This document shows, one piece after another, positions 8,092 through 15,632 of a stretch of 19,923 nt of DNA (its first letter is position 1; every line of letters begins with the position of its first letter). Under the pieces are notes generated by a model. That model was not told where the DNA came from and made no database searches. It saw only the letters and a list, made by a program, of their open reading frames with translations. This DNA is from JAXGQD01 sp964574395. GTDB lineage: Bacteria; Bacillota; Clostridia; Saccharofermentanales; Fastidiosipilaceae. The stretch is taken from NCBI GenBank assembly GCA_964574395.1, contig CAZNNL010000038.1, positions 1 through 19,923 of the forward strand. The letters run 5' to 3'. Made by a program: the position numbers and the translations under genes.

Positions 8092-8099
8092 CGTATCCT
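8070..8099 (+). promoter_or_regulatory. Candidate promoter of the FASII operon
   Basis: A consensus -35 TTGACA (8070-8075) is followed after 18 nt by TATCCT (8094-8099), a 4/6 match to the -10 consensus. Transcription would begin near 8106, inside the first FabT-like palindrome. An alternative -10 is GATAAT at 8111-8116, within the palindrome, but with no recognisable -35. Either choice places the operators over the start region, consistent with repression. Confidence 0.45.
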
Positions 8100-8105
8100 T
8101 AATAA

Positions 8106-8122
8106 AGTTTGATAATCAAACT
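8106..8122. promoter_or_regulatory. FabT-type operator 1
   Basis: AGTTTGATAATCAAACT is a perfect 17-bp palindrome centred on 8114. Its core TTTGA-N3-TCAAA is that of the box bound by FabT, the MarR-family acyl-ACP-dependent repressor of fatty-acid synthesis in streptococci and lactococci. Its position directly before a FASII operon makes the match functionally sensible. The regulator identity is inferred; no marR-type gene is in the window. Confidence 0.8.
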
Positions 8123-8138
8123 ATTTGAAAATCAAATT
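8122..8138. promoter_or_regulatory. FabT-type operator 2
   Basis: ATTTGAAAATCAAAT (8123-8137) has the same TTTGA-N3-TCAAA core as operator 1 and is centred on 8130, 16 bp downstream, so the two boxes lie on nearly opposite helix faces and abut. It sits 24 bp before the accB start, within the likely 5' leader. Tandem boxes suggest cooperative or two-step repression. Confidence 0.7.
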
Positions 8139-8161
8139 AATAAGTAAAAGAGGTTTTTTCC

Positions 8162-8788
8162 GTGGAAGATGTAAAAACCATACAAGAGATATTAGCCCTA
8201 TTTGATAAACATCAGTTAAGTGAACTTGCTCTAGAAAGTGGTGAGTTCAAACTAAATTTAAAGAGTGGTAAGTTTCCGTCGGTGCAGGTGGTGCAGGGAC
8301 AATTTGCCGCACAAGCTCCGGCGTATACTGCCTTAGCCAATCCTGGGATGGCGATGGGAGATCAAGCGACAGGCAATCCAGCAAATGGGGCAGCGAACCC
8401 CGCATCAGCAAACCAAACCCAAGTGCAAGCGACAACTGCGGCTCCCGTGGAAGACGTGTTGGCCAGTGTTGATTTTGAGCAAGCGGTTGATGAAGCGTTT
8501 GAGGCGGGAGATAGAGAAGCACAGCAAAAGCTCGCTGAGCAAGCGGGTTGGACGCCTATAAAATCACCGATGATGGGGACTTTTTATGCGGCGCCGAAGC
8601 CGGATGCGGATGCTTTTGCCAAAAAAGGTGACAAGAAGAAAAAAGGGCAGGTGCTCTGCATTATCGAAGCCATGAAAATGATGAATGAATTGCCGGCACC
8701 GGCTGATTGTGAAATCAAAATGGTGGCGGTCAAAGACGGCCAGATTATCGAATATGGTCAGGTCATTTTTTGGATAACAAAAGGCTGA
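8162..8788 (+). CDS. accB: Acetyl-CoA carboxylase biotin carboxyl carrier protein
   Basis: AccB carries the biotin that shuttles CO2 from AccC to the carboxyltransferase in the first step of fatty-acid synthesis. It starts with GTG at 8162, with AGAGG 8 nt upstream; no ATG is near. Residues 1 to about 40 match the AccB N-terminal helical segment (IQEILALFDKHQLSELALE). About residues 45-115 are an Ala/Asn/Gln/Pro-rich flexible linker. The C-terminal biotinyl domain has SPMMGTFY and the EAMKMMNE motif; Lys172, 36 residues from the end, is the biotin site. The product is 208 residues, longer than the usual 150-165 because of the linker. The thumb-region segment KKGDKKKKGQV is unusually lysine-rich. 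It is the first gene of the operon. Confidence 0.95.
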   Translation: MEDVKTIQEILALFDKHQLSELALESGEFKLNLKSGKFPSVQVVQGQFAAQAPAYTALANPGMAMGDQATGNPANGAANPASANQTQVQATTAAPVEDVLASVDFEQAVDEAFEAGDREAQQKLAEQAGWTPIKSPMMGTFYAAPKPDADAFAKKGDKKKKGQVLCIIEAMKMMNELPAPADCEIKMVAVKDGQIIEYGQVIFWITKG

Positions 8789-8822
8789 CGGCGGGGTTGC
8801 CGAAAGCGGATAACAAAAGGCT
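8772..8822 (+). repeat. 15-bp direct repeat bridging accB and accC
   Basis: GGATAACAAAAGGCT occurs exactly at 8772-8786, covering the last accB codons, and again at 8808-8822, just before accC. The second copy supplies the AAAGG that serves as the accC ribosome binding site. The copies are 36 bp apart, which suggests a small local duplication created or rebuilt the intergenic spacer. Confidence 0.85.
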
Positions 8823-8827
8823 AAATT

Positions 8828-10189
8828 ATGTTTACAAAAGTTCTTATTGCTAATAGAGGTGAAATTGCATTGCGCATCATTAGGACGCTCCGAGATATGG
8901 GCGTGCGTTCGGTCGCAATCCATTCTGATGTTGATAAGGATAGTTTGCACGTGCAGCTTGCTGATGAGGCGATTTGCATTGGTGGGCCAAGGCCGGCGGA
9001 GAGTTACTTGAATAAGGTGGCGGTTTTGCAGGCGGCGTTGATGACGGGGGCGGAAGCGATACATCCTGGATTTGGGTTTCTGGCGGAGAATGCTAGTTTT
9101 GCCAAAATGTGTAGTGAGTATGGCGTGACCTTTATTGGGCCCCCAAGCGATGTTATTGACGCAATGGGTAATAAATCCAAAGCAAGAAATACGATGAAAA
9201 AAGCGGGTGTGCCGATTATTCCGGGGACGGATGGTGCGCTGAAGGATTATGAAGCTTGTCTTAAAGAGGCGCGCAGCATGGGTTTTCCAGCTTTGATTAA
9301 GGCTGCTGCTGGTGGCGGTGGTAAGGGTATGAGACCTGCCTACTCAGAAGCAGAATTGGAACAAGCCTATGACAGTGCGAAGATGGAGGCAGCTAATGCT
9401 TTTGGAGACGACACGCTCTATTTAGAAAAGATTATTGCGCCGGCTAAGCACATTGAGGTGCAAATACTGGCCGATAATTTTGGCAATGTTGTCCATATTG
9501 GTGAACGTGACTGTTCCTTGCAGCGCAATCGTCAAAAAGTTATTGAAGAATCTCCTGCTGCTACTTTAAGTCCGGAATTACGTGATGCGATGGGTAAAGC
9601 TGCAGTCAAGGCAGCTAAGGCCGCTGGATATCGCAACGCTGGAACAATTGAGTTCTTGCTCGATGAGGATGGCAAGTTTTATTTCATGGAGATGAACACG
9701 CGTATACAAGTGGAACATGCCGTGAGCGAAGTAGTGAGTGGCTTGGACCTGATTGAGGCGCAGATTCGTATCGCTGCGGACGAGAAATTAACCTACAGTC
9801 AAAAAGACATAGAACTAAACGGTCATGCGATTGAATGCCGAATTAATGCGGAGAATCCTGAACTGAATTTTTGCCCGAGTGCTGGTCAAATCACAGCTTT
9901 GCACTTGCCCGGTGGCATCGGGGTACGCGTCGATACGATGGTCTACGATGGCTATGATATTTTACCCTACTACGATGCGATGATTGGAAAGATTATTACG
10001 CATGGCAAAACCCGCACCGAAGCAATTAAACGCATGCGCAGAGCATTAACCGAAACTATCATTGGCGGAATAAGCACGAACACGGCGTGGCTCTTGGAAT
10101 TGCTCGATGACCCCGTTTTTGTGGAGGGTAATTTCCCAACAACCTATCTTGCTGACAAAAAAGAACGCTTTAATATGAGGTCCAATTAA
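8828..10189 (+). CDS. accC: Acetyl-CoA carboxylase, biotin carboxylase subunit
   Basis: AccC uses ATP and bicarbonate to carboxylate the biotin on AccB. The 453-residue protein starts FTKVLIANRGEIALRIIRT, the classic biotin carboxylase N-terminus. The ATP-grasp glycine loop reads GGGGKGM, where GGGGRGM is common. HIEVQILADNFGNVVHIGERDCS and the QRRNQK-equivalent QRNRQK are present. The active-site stretch MEMNTRIQVEHAVSE has Ala-Val-Ser where most have Pro-Val-Thr. The C-terminal part HAIECRINAENP is normal, as is the total length. The AAAGG ribosome binding site at 8816-8820 is weak. The stop overlaps the start of the next gene by one base (TAATG), pointing to coupled translation. Confidence 0.96.
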   Translation: MFTKVLIANRGEIALRIIRTLRDMGVRSVAIHSDVDKDSLHVQLADEAICIGGPRPAESYLNKVAVLQAALMTGAEAIHPGFGFLAENASFAKMCSEYGVTFIGPPSDVIDAMGNKSKARNTMKKAGVPIIPGTDGALKDYEACLKEARSMGFPALIKAAAGGGGKGMRPAYSEAELEQAYDSAKMEAANAFGDDTLYLEKIIAPAKHIEVQILADNFGNVVHIGERDCSLQRNRQKVIEESPAATLSPELRDAMGKAAVKAAKAAGYRNAGTIEFLLDEDGKFYFMEMNTRIQVEHAVSEVVSGLDLIEAQIRIAADEKLTYSQKDIELNGHAIECRINAENPELNFCPSAGQITALHLPGGIGVRVDTMVYDGYDILPYYDAMIGKIITHGKTRTEAIKRMRRALTETIIGGISTNTAWLLELLDDPVFVEGNFPTTYLADKKERFNMRSN

Positions 10190-11856
10190 TGTTAAAAGAA
10201 CATTTTGTAAAGAAACATTTTGAAGTCGTTGAAAGTAGTAATCCAGACCCACAGAAGGTTTACCCTTGTTTTGCTTGTAAAAAACCCTATTACATCGATG
10301 ACATTGTCGAAAAAAACTATACCTGTCCAGACTGTGGCCACTACTTTTCACTGACTGCTTTTGAGCGGGTTCGCATGATTGCCGACAAAGGTAGTTTTAG
10401 AGAAATTGCTAACTTGGCGACCGAGTTTGATCCCCTGGACTTTCCTGGCTACGCTGAAAAACGTGAACAAAATCGTGAAGCGACCAAGCTTTCGGAAGCC
10501 GTACTTTGTGGCAAAGCAAAAATCAATGGCGAAAAAATCATTCTAGCTGTTATGGATCCCGCTTTTTTGATGGGAAGCATGGGTGTTGAAGTAGGCGAGC
10601 GCGTAACGCGTGCAATTGAACTGGCCGGAAAGCTGCAATTACCATTAATTGTTTTCTCTGCATCTGGCGGAGCACGTATGCAAGAGGGGATTTACTCTCT
10701 GATGCAGATGGCAAAAACAGCAGCTGCCCTAAAGCGCTTCCAAGATGAGGGCGGACTCTATATTTCGGTTTGTACCCATCCGACTTTTGGCGGGGTGACC
10801 GCAAGTTTTGCGATGCTGGGGGATATTATTTTGGCTGAGAAGGGCGCTCTGGTTGGTTTTGCCGGCCCTAGGGTTATACAACAAACTATTGGCCAGACCT
10901 TACCTAATGGCTTCCAACAGGCAAGTTACCTAGAGGAACACGGAATCATTGATGGCGTTGTTGAACGTCAAACCATGAAAGAAACACTTTCCAGACTAAT
11001 TCGTTTACATTTGGATTCTATCAATTCCTGTCCTGTAATCCTGAGCGATGATTTGCAAATCTCAGTCGAGGAACCTCAGAGCCAAGCTACTGCAATGGAG
11101 CGTGTGCGCAAGGCAAGGGACACCTCCCGTCCTACTTCTCGCGATTTTATCGCAGCGCTGTGTACGGATTTTTATAAACTAAGCGGTGATCGCATGAATC
11201 TTGACGATGAGGCTATCGTCGCAGGATTAGCCCGCATTAACGGTATTCCAGTAACGGTCATAAGCCAACAAAAAGGGCGCAGTCTTGATGAGAACAGCCG
11301 CCATAACTTTGGTATGGCGAAACCTCAAGGCTATCGCAAGGCATTACGTTTGGCAAAACAGGCAGAAAAATTCGGTCGCCCTATTCTTAATCTGGTTGAC
11401 ACCCCCGGTGCCTATTGTGGCATTGAAGCAGAAGCCAATGGTCAGGCCATCGCTATCGCTGAATGTTTGCGCGAGTTTTCTGCTCTGGATGTGCCCACGC
11501 TCTCGGTCGTCATTGGCGAAGGCGGCAGTGGAGGCGCTTTAGCCTTAAGCATTACCGATGAAATATGGATGCTAGAAAATGCTGTTTATTCCGTGTTATC
11601 ACCAGAGGGCTTCGCTTCCATTTTATGGAAAGATGCAAAACGTGCAGAAGAAGCCGCAGAACTCATGAAACTTTCAGCACAAGATTTACTAGACGGTGAG
11701 ATTGTTGACCGTGTCATTTCAGAAACCCATGGATTTGATGCCGTTTATGAAGAGCTGCGCCAAAGCATCGCTGAGTTTTTTGTGTCAGGGCAAAAACAAA
11801 GCAGCCGCACACGCCTCAATAAACGTTATCGAAAATTCAGAAAAATGGGTCTTTAA
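10189..11856 (+). CDS. accDA: Fused acetyl-CoA carboxylase carboxyltransferase, beta (AccD) plus alpha (AccA)
   Basis: This single 555-residue chain carries both halves of the carboxyltransferase that moves CO2 from biotin to acetyl-CoA. Residues 1 to about 285 are AccD: a four-cysteine zinc ribbon (Cys27, Cys30, Cys46, Cys49) and the crotonase-like core with SASGGARMQEG and GFAGPRVIQQTI. From about residue 300 to the end it is AccA: DFYKLSGDR, NFGMAKPQGYRKALRL, DTPGAYCGIEAE, GEGGSGGALAL and SPEGFASILWKDA, closing with the terminal RYRKFRKMGL. The AccA half lacks roughly the first 55 residues of a free-standing AccA, which the short linker replaces. The reading frame is continuous, with no internal stop or frameshift. 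It follows accC by one-base overlap; fabH begins 9 nt downstream. Confidence 0.95.
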   Translation: MLKEHFVKKHFEVVESSNPDPQKVYPCFACKKPYYIDDIVEKNYTCPDCGHYFSLTAFERVRMIADKGSFREIANLATEFDPLDFPGYAEKREQNREATKLSEAVLCGKAKINGEKIILAVMDPAFLMGSMGVEVGERVTRAIELAGKLQLPLIVFSASGGARMQEGIYSLMQMAKTAAALKRFQDEGGLYISVCTHPTFGGVTASFAMLGDIILAEKGALVGFAGPRVIQQTIGQTLPNGFQQASYLEEHGIIDGVVERQTMKETLSRLIRLHLDSINSCPVILSDDLQISVEEPQSQATAMERVRKARDTSRPTSRDFIAALCTDFYKLSGDRMNLDDEAIVAGLARINGIPVTVISQQKGRSLDENSRHNFGMAKPQGYRKALRLAKQAEKFGRPILNLVDTPGAYCGIEAEANGQAIAIAECLREFSALDVPTLSVVIGEGGSGGALALSITDEIWMLENAVYSVLSPEGFASILWKDAKRAEEAAELMKLSAQDLLDGEIVDRVISETHGFDAVYEELRQSIAEFFVSGQKQSSRTRLNKRYRKFRKMGL

Positions 11857-11865
11857 GGAGAAATT

Positions 11866-12879
11866 TTGCTTAATAAAAGTAACAAAATATACCCAACTCA
11901 AGAGGTACATAAGGAAGCTGCCAAGGTGCATATTAGCAGTACAGGTATTGCTCGTGCTTCTCGTGTTCTTACAAATGATGACCTTTCTAAAATAGTAGAC
12001 ACAAGTGATGCGTGGATAAGTTCACGTTCGGGTATTAAAAGCCGCTACATCGTTGGTGATGAAACGGCTACTGATTTGGCGTATGAAGCCGCTAAAGATG
12101 CATTGAAAAATGCAAATTTAAGTCCTGAGGACATTGGACTTATTATTGTTGCGACTTTTACAGCTGACAGTAAAATGCCAAGTATCGCGTGCCGCATCCA
12201 AGCACAATTGGGAATTCCTAACGCCGCGGCGTTTGATCTCACGGCTGCTTGTTCAGGTTTTGTTTATGGTTTGAACACGGCGGAGGCGCTTATGTCTGCA
12301 GGTTTTGCCAAACATTGCCTGCTCGTAGGTGTGGAAGTGCTTTCCAAGGTTTTAGATTGGACTGACCGTAGCACCTGCGTACTCTTTGGAGATGGTGCGG
12401 GTGCCGTGGTGTTGTCAAGTAATGAAGCAGGTGAAACTGCAGGCATACACAGCATGGTTTGGGGTGCACAAGGCGAAGCTGGAACAGAAATCGATGATAT
12501 GTTGCTCGGTTTAAGAAATGAAGCAGATGCGTTTATGCGTATGCAAGGGCGTCCTGTCTATAAATTTGCAGTGGGTGTTGTTCCTGAACTGGTTGATACT
12601 TTGTTAGATATTGCAGATTTGGCAGCTGATGAATTGGATTGGGTTGTAGCCCATCAAGCGAATCAGCGTATTTTGGATGCTTCCGCTCAACGCACGGGCA
12701 TACCGCACACGCGTTGGTTCCAAAATTTAGAAGATTTTGGAAATACTTCTGCCGCATCCATTGCTATAGCTTTGGCTGAAATGAACGAAAAACATTTGCT
12801 TCAAAGTGGTCAAAAAATCTTTCTTGCAGGCTTCGGTGGAGGTCTTACGTATGGGGCCGTTTATTTGACTTGGAAATGA
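11866..12879 (+). CDS. fabH: Beta-ketoacyl-ACP synthase III
   Basis: FabH condenses acetyl- or branched acyl-CoA with malonyl-ACP to start chains. AAGGAG (11855-11860) precedes an in-frame TTG at 11866, giving 337 residues with an N-terminal extension of about 20 compared with relatives. An in-frame GTG at 11926 would give 317 residues, the usual FabH length, but has only AAGGA about 10 nt upstream. The true start is therefore uncertain. The catalytic triad is present: Cys129 in TAACSGF, His263 in AHQANQR and Asn293 in GNTSAASI, with family-normal spacing. The VDTSDAWI and GSGIKSR-like (RSGIKSRYI) motifs support FabH over FabB/F. It lies between accDA and fabK. Confidence 0.94.
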   Translation: MLNKSNKIYPTQEVHKEAAKVHISSTGIARASRVLTNDDLSKIVDTSDAWISSRSGIKSRYIVGDETATDLAYEAAKDALKNANLSPEDIGLIIVATFTADSKMPSIACRIQAQLGIPNAAAFDLTAACSGFVYGLNTAEALMSAGFAKHCLLVGVEVLSKVLDWTDRSTCVLFGDGAGAVVLSSNEAGETAGIHSMVWGAQGEAGTEIDDMLLGLRNEADAFMRMQGRPVYKFAVGVVPELVDTLLDIADLAADELDWVVAHQANQRILDASAQRTGIPHTRWFQNLEDFGNTSAASIAIALAEMNEKHLLQSGQKIFLAGFGGGLTYGAVYLTWK

Positions 12880-12932
12880 AAAGTTCAATAACTTTGTATT
12901 CTTTCATGTTTGATTTTAAGGAGAAATAAAAA

Positions 12933-13886
12933 ATGAGCAATAACAAAATATGTGAAATACTAGGCATTAAATATCCTGTTTTTCAAGGCGGCATGGCCCG
13001 CATTTCAACCTCGCAGTTGGCGGCAGCAGTGTCGGCGGCGGGCGGTATGGGGACGCTGGCTTGCGGAACTGAAAATGTGGATTGGGCTAAAACGGAGATT
13101 AGAAAGATTAAGTCAATGACGGACAAACCTTTTGCCGTTAATATTATGCTTCTTAATCCGGCCAAGGACGATTTGGCGCAATTAGTCATCGACGAAGGGA
13201 TTAAAATCGTGGTCACGGGTGCTGGTAATCCGGCCTCCTACGTACCCATGTGGAAAGAGGCGGGCATTAAGACGGTTCCGGTTGTTCCATCCGTGGCTTT
13301 GGCGCAACGAATGGAGTCGGCAGGTGTTGATGCGATTATCGCTGAGGGTGGTGAGTCGGGTGGTCACATTGGTGAACTCAATACAATGGCTTTGATTCCT
13401 CAAGTTGTAGACGCAGTGCAAATACCGGTTGTTGCTGCGGGTGGCATTGCTGACGGACGTGGCGTTGTAGCCGCTTTTGCACTTGGTGCCTCTGGTGTCC
13501 AGCTTGGAACGCGCTTTTTACTAGCCAATGAGTGCCCGGTACATCCCAATTTCAAAGAAATGATTAAGAAGGCAAGAGACACCTCAACCGCGGTTACGGG
13601 CCGCAGTACCGGGCATCCGGTGCGGATTATCAAAAACAAGTTGGCGCGTAATTTTAAGCTTGCGGAAGGTAGCGGGGCGACACCGGAAGAAATTGAAAAA
13701 TTGGGCGTTGGCGCTTTGTATCGCGCTGTCGTGTTAGGCGATGTGCAGACCGGTTCGATCATGGCCGGGCAAGTCGCGGGTATGGTAAACATCGAAATGT
13801 CTTGTGCCGAAATCATTGCTGACTTACTGATGCACGCAGCGAGAGTTTATCCGGAAATTGAGATTCCTGCATACGAAGGCGTTTAG
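12933..13886 (+). CDS. fabK: Enoyl-ACP reductase II (FMN-dependent)
   Basis: FabK catalyses the last reduction of each elongation cycle using FMN and NAD(P)H. The 317-residue protein begins ICEILGIKYPVFQGGMARIS, the FabK N-terminus. VTGAGNP, the EGGESGGHIG motif with catalytic His145, the phosphate-binding VVAAGGIADGRG and GVQLGTRFL segments are all present. These fit a TIM-barrel flavoenzyme of the nitronate monooxygenase superfamily. Its place between fabH and fabD, as in streptococcal fab clusters, supports FabK over a general nitronate monooxygenase. AAGGAG sits 9 nt before the ATG. No fabI or fabL is in the window, so FabK may be the main enoyl reductase; FabK enzymes are intrinsically insensitive to triclosan. 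Confidence 0.93.
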   Translation: MSNNKICEILGIKYPVFQGGMARISTSQLAAAVSAAGGMGTLACGTENVDWAKTEIRKIKSMTDKPFAVNIMLLNPAKDDLAQLVIDEGIKIVVTGAGNPASYVPMWKEAGIKTVPVVPSVALAQRMESAGVDAIIAEGGESGGHIGELNTMALIPQVVDAVQIPVVAAGGIADGRGVVAAFALGASGVQLGTRFLLANECPVHPNFKEMIKKARDTSTAVTGRSTGHPVRIIKNKLARNFKLAEGSGATPEEIEKLGVGALYRAVVLGDVQTGSIMAGQVAGMVNIEMSCAEIIADLLMHAARVYPEIEIPAYEGV

Positions 13887-13910
13887 TTCGTACGTGGAGA
13901 AGGAGAAGTC

Positions 13911-14867
13911 ATGAAAAAAGTAGCGTTCGTGTTTGCCGGTCAAGGCGCACAAAAAATTGGTATGGGTGCTGATTTGAAAGACTTGCCAGAAGCGCAAGAC
14001 TCTTTGACAATCGCACGAAATGCTTTGGGTGCTGATTTTTTTGACCTACTTTGGGGTGGCGAGCAGGATATTTTGAATCAGACTGCTTTTGCCCAACCTG
14101 CCCTTTTTTGGCATGGTTATATTTTAGGACAAATATTATTGGCAAAAGGCATCTCTCCACACGCTTCTTGTGGCTTAAGTTTAGGTGAATACACTGCTTT
14201 GGCTGTTTCAGAACTACTCGATTTTGAAGAAGGTTTAAAGCTTGTGCAAGAACGCGGCAAGCTCATGGGTGAAGCCGTCAAAGGCTCACATACAGGTATG
14301 ATAGCGTTAATGACAGATAACGAAGCTTTAGTACGTTTAAGAGTTGACGCCTTTAACCGCGCTACATCCAAGCCTGCTCAGCATGTCTACATTAGTAATC
14401 TGAATTGCCCGGGACAAATTGTCATTGCGGGCCATAAAGATCAACTTGCCAAGCTCCAAACAGAGCTTACCAAAGAAGGCGTTAAACGCGCGATTCCCTT
14501 GGCGGTCGAAGGGGCGTTTCACACACCGTTTCTCAGTGAGACTGCAGAAAAGTTTAATGTCTTCTTGCAAAAAACAAGATTTAAAGAAGCCTTGTGGCCA
14601 GTTTATAGCAACTACGACGCTAGACCACATCACGGTAGTGAATGGTCAGATATCTTAGAGCAACAGATGATTTCTACCGTTCAACTTGAGGCGTGTCTGC
14701 GCGCTCTGATTAGCGATGGAATTGAGACGTTTATTGAAATAGGCCCAGGAAAAGTTATTTCTGGCTGTCTAAAAAAGATTGACCCGGTACTTAAAAGCTA
14801 TCAGGTCTCAGATTATGCATCAGCAACGGAAGTAGCTGATGTGCTTTTAGGAAATGAAGGAGAATAA
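13911..14867 (+). CDS. fabD: Malonyl-CoA:ACP transacylase
   Basis: FabD transfers malonyl from CoA to ACP, supplying the extender unit. The 318-residue protein starts KKVAFVFAGQGAQ, with the oxyanion GQGAQ loop. The nucleophile is Ser90 in GLSLGEY, where GHSLGEY is the usual form, so the histidine beside the serine is leucine here. The catalytic His204 is in EGAFHTP. A ferredoxin-like subdomain lies between. IGPGKVISGCLKKI near the end is typical. GGAGAAGGAG precedes the ATG. The stop lies 1 nt before the fabG start, inside a shared ribosome-binding region. Confidence 0.95.
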   Translation: MKKVAFVFAGQGAQKIGMGADLKDLPEAQDSLTIARNALGADFFDLLWGGEQDILNQTAFAQPALFWHGYILGQILLAKGISPHASCGLSLGEYTALAVSELLDFEEGLKLVQERGKLMGEAVKGSHTGMIALMTDNEALVRLRVDAFNRATSKPAQHVYISNLNCPGQIVIAGHKDQLAKLQTELTKEGVKRAIPLAVEGAFHTPFLSETAEKFNVFLQKTRFKEALWPVYSNYDARPHHGSEWSDILEQQMISTVQLEACLRALISDGIETFIEIGPGKVISGCLKKIDPVLKSYQVSDYASATEVADVLLGNEGE

Positions 14868-14868
14868 A

Positions 14869-15606
14869 ATGCCAACTGCAATTGTCACAGGTGCCGGTAA
14901 AGGAATAGGACGTGCGATTAGTAAACTACTTGCAGAAGAAGGTTATACCGTTATTGCAAATTACAACTCAAATAGTGCTGATATTGAAAGTATGAAGGAA
15001 GAATATCCGGAAATAGCCGAGCGTCTGCTTCCTTTTGCCGCAAATATTAGCCAAGAAAGTGCTTGCCAAGCCATGGTCGAAGCAGCCATGGAAGCGACAG
15101 GAAGACTTGACCTACTGGTTAACAACGCAGGAATTAATAAAGACGGACTTTTACTCAGAATGAGTGAGGCTGATTTTCAAGAAGTTATGGATATCAATAC
15201 GAAGGGTAGTTTTTTCATGATGAAGCATGCCGCGAAAGCCATGCGCAAACATCGCCAGGGCGTGATTATCAATATGAGTTCCGTTTCGGGCCTCATGGGC
15301 AATGCCGGTCAAATGAATTATTCTGCCTCAAAAGCAGCGCTGATTGGCATGACAAAAACAGCTGCTCGTGAGTTGGCTTCTTCTGGCATTAGAGTGAATG
15401 CCATAGCACCTGGTTTTATTGAAACACGCATGACAGATAAGTTGTCTGACAAAATTAAAGAGACTGTTTCCACTCAGATTCCTCTGAAGCGATTTGGCAA
15501 AGTTGAAGATATTGCTGAAGCCGTACTGTTTCTCGCTTCGGACAAGGCTGCCTACATCACGGGAGTAACCCTTGCGGTCGATGGTGGCATGAGCATGATT
15601 AGCTGA
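14869..15606 (+). CDS. fabG: 3-oxoacyl-ACP reductase
   Basis: FabG reduces the beta-keto group with NADPH. The start is the ATG at 14869 with AAGGAG 6 nt upstream. An in-frame ATG at 14854 would place the ribosome binding site inside the gene, so it is rejected. The 245-residue product is a classic short-chain dehydrogenase: TGAGKGIGRAI Rossmann loop, NNAG, and catalytic Ser138 (NMSS), Tyr151 and Lys155 (YSASK) at the same numbers as in E. coli FabG. The C-terminus ITGVTLAVDGGMSM is diagnostic. It sits between fabD and fabF. Confidence 0.96.
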   Translation: MPTAIVTGAGKGIGRAISKLLAEEGYTVIANYNSNSADIESMKEEYPEIAERLLPFAANISQESACQAMVEAAMEATGRLDLLVNNAGINKDGLLLRMSEADFQEVMDINTKGSFFMMKHAAKAMRKHRQGVIINMSSVSGLMGNAGQMNYSASKAALIGMTKTAARELASSGIRVNAIAPGFIETRMTDKLSDKIKETVSTQIPLKRFGKVEDIAEAVLFLASDKAAYITGVTLAVDGGMSMIS

Positions 15607-15632
15607 TAGTAGATATTTCAAGGAGCAAGATT

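Noticed and set aside
8564..9064. Minus-strand open frame of 166 codons across accB/accC
   Set aside because: It is antisense to two clear genes and their boundary; composition is that of a shadow frame.
12909..12921. TTTGATTTT before fabK as a third FabT box
   Set aside because: Only one half-site is present; the second half does not match TCAAA.
14854..14868. ATG at 14854 as the fabG start
   Set aside because: It would put AAGGAG inside the gene; the ATG at 14869 has ideal spacing and gives standard FabG numbering.
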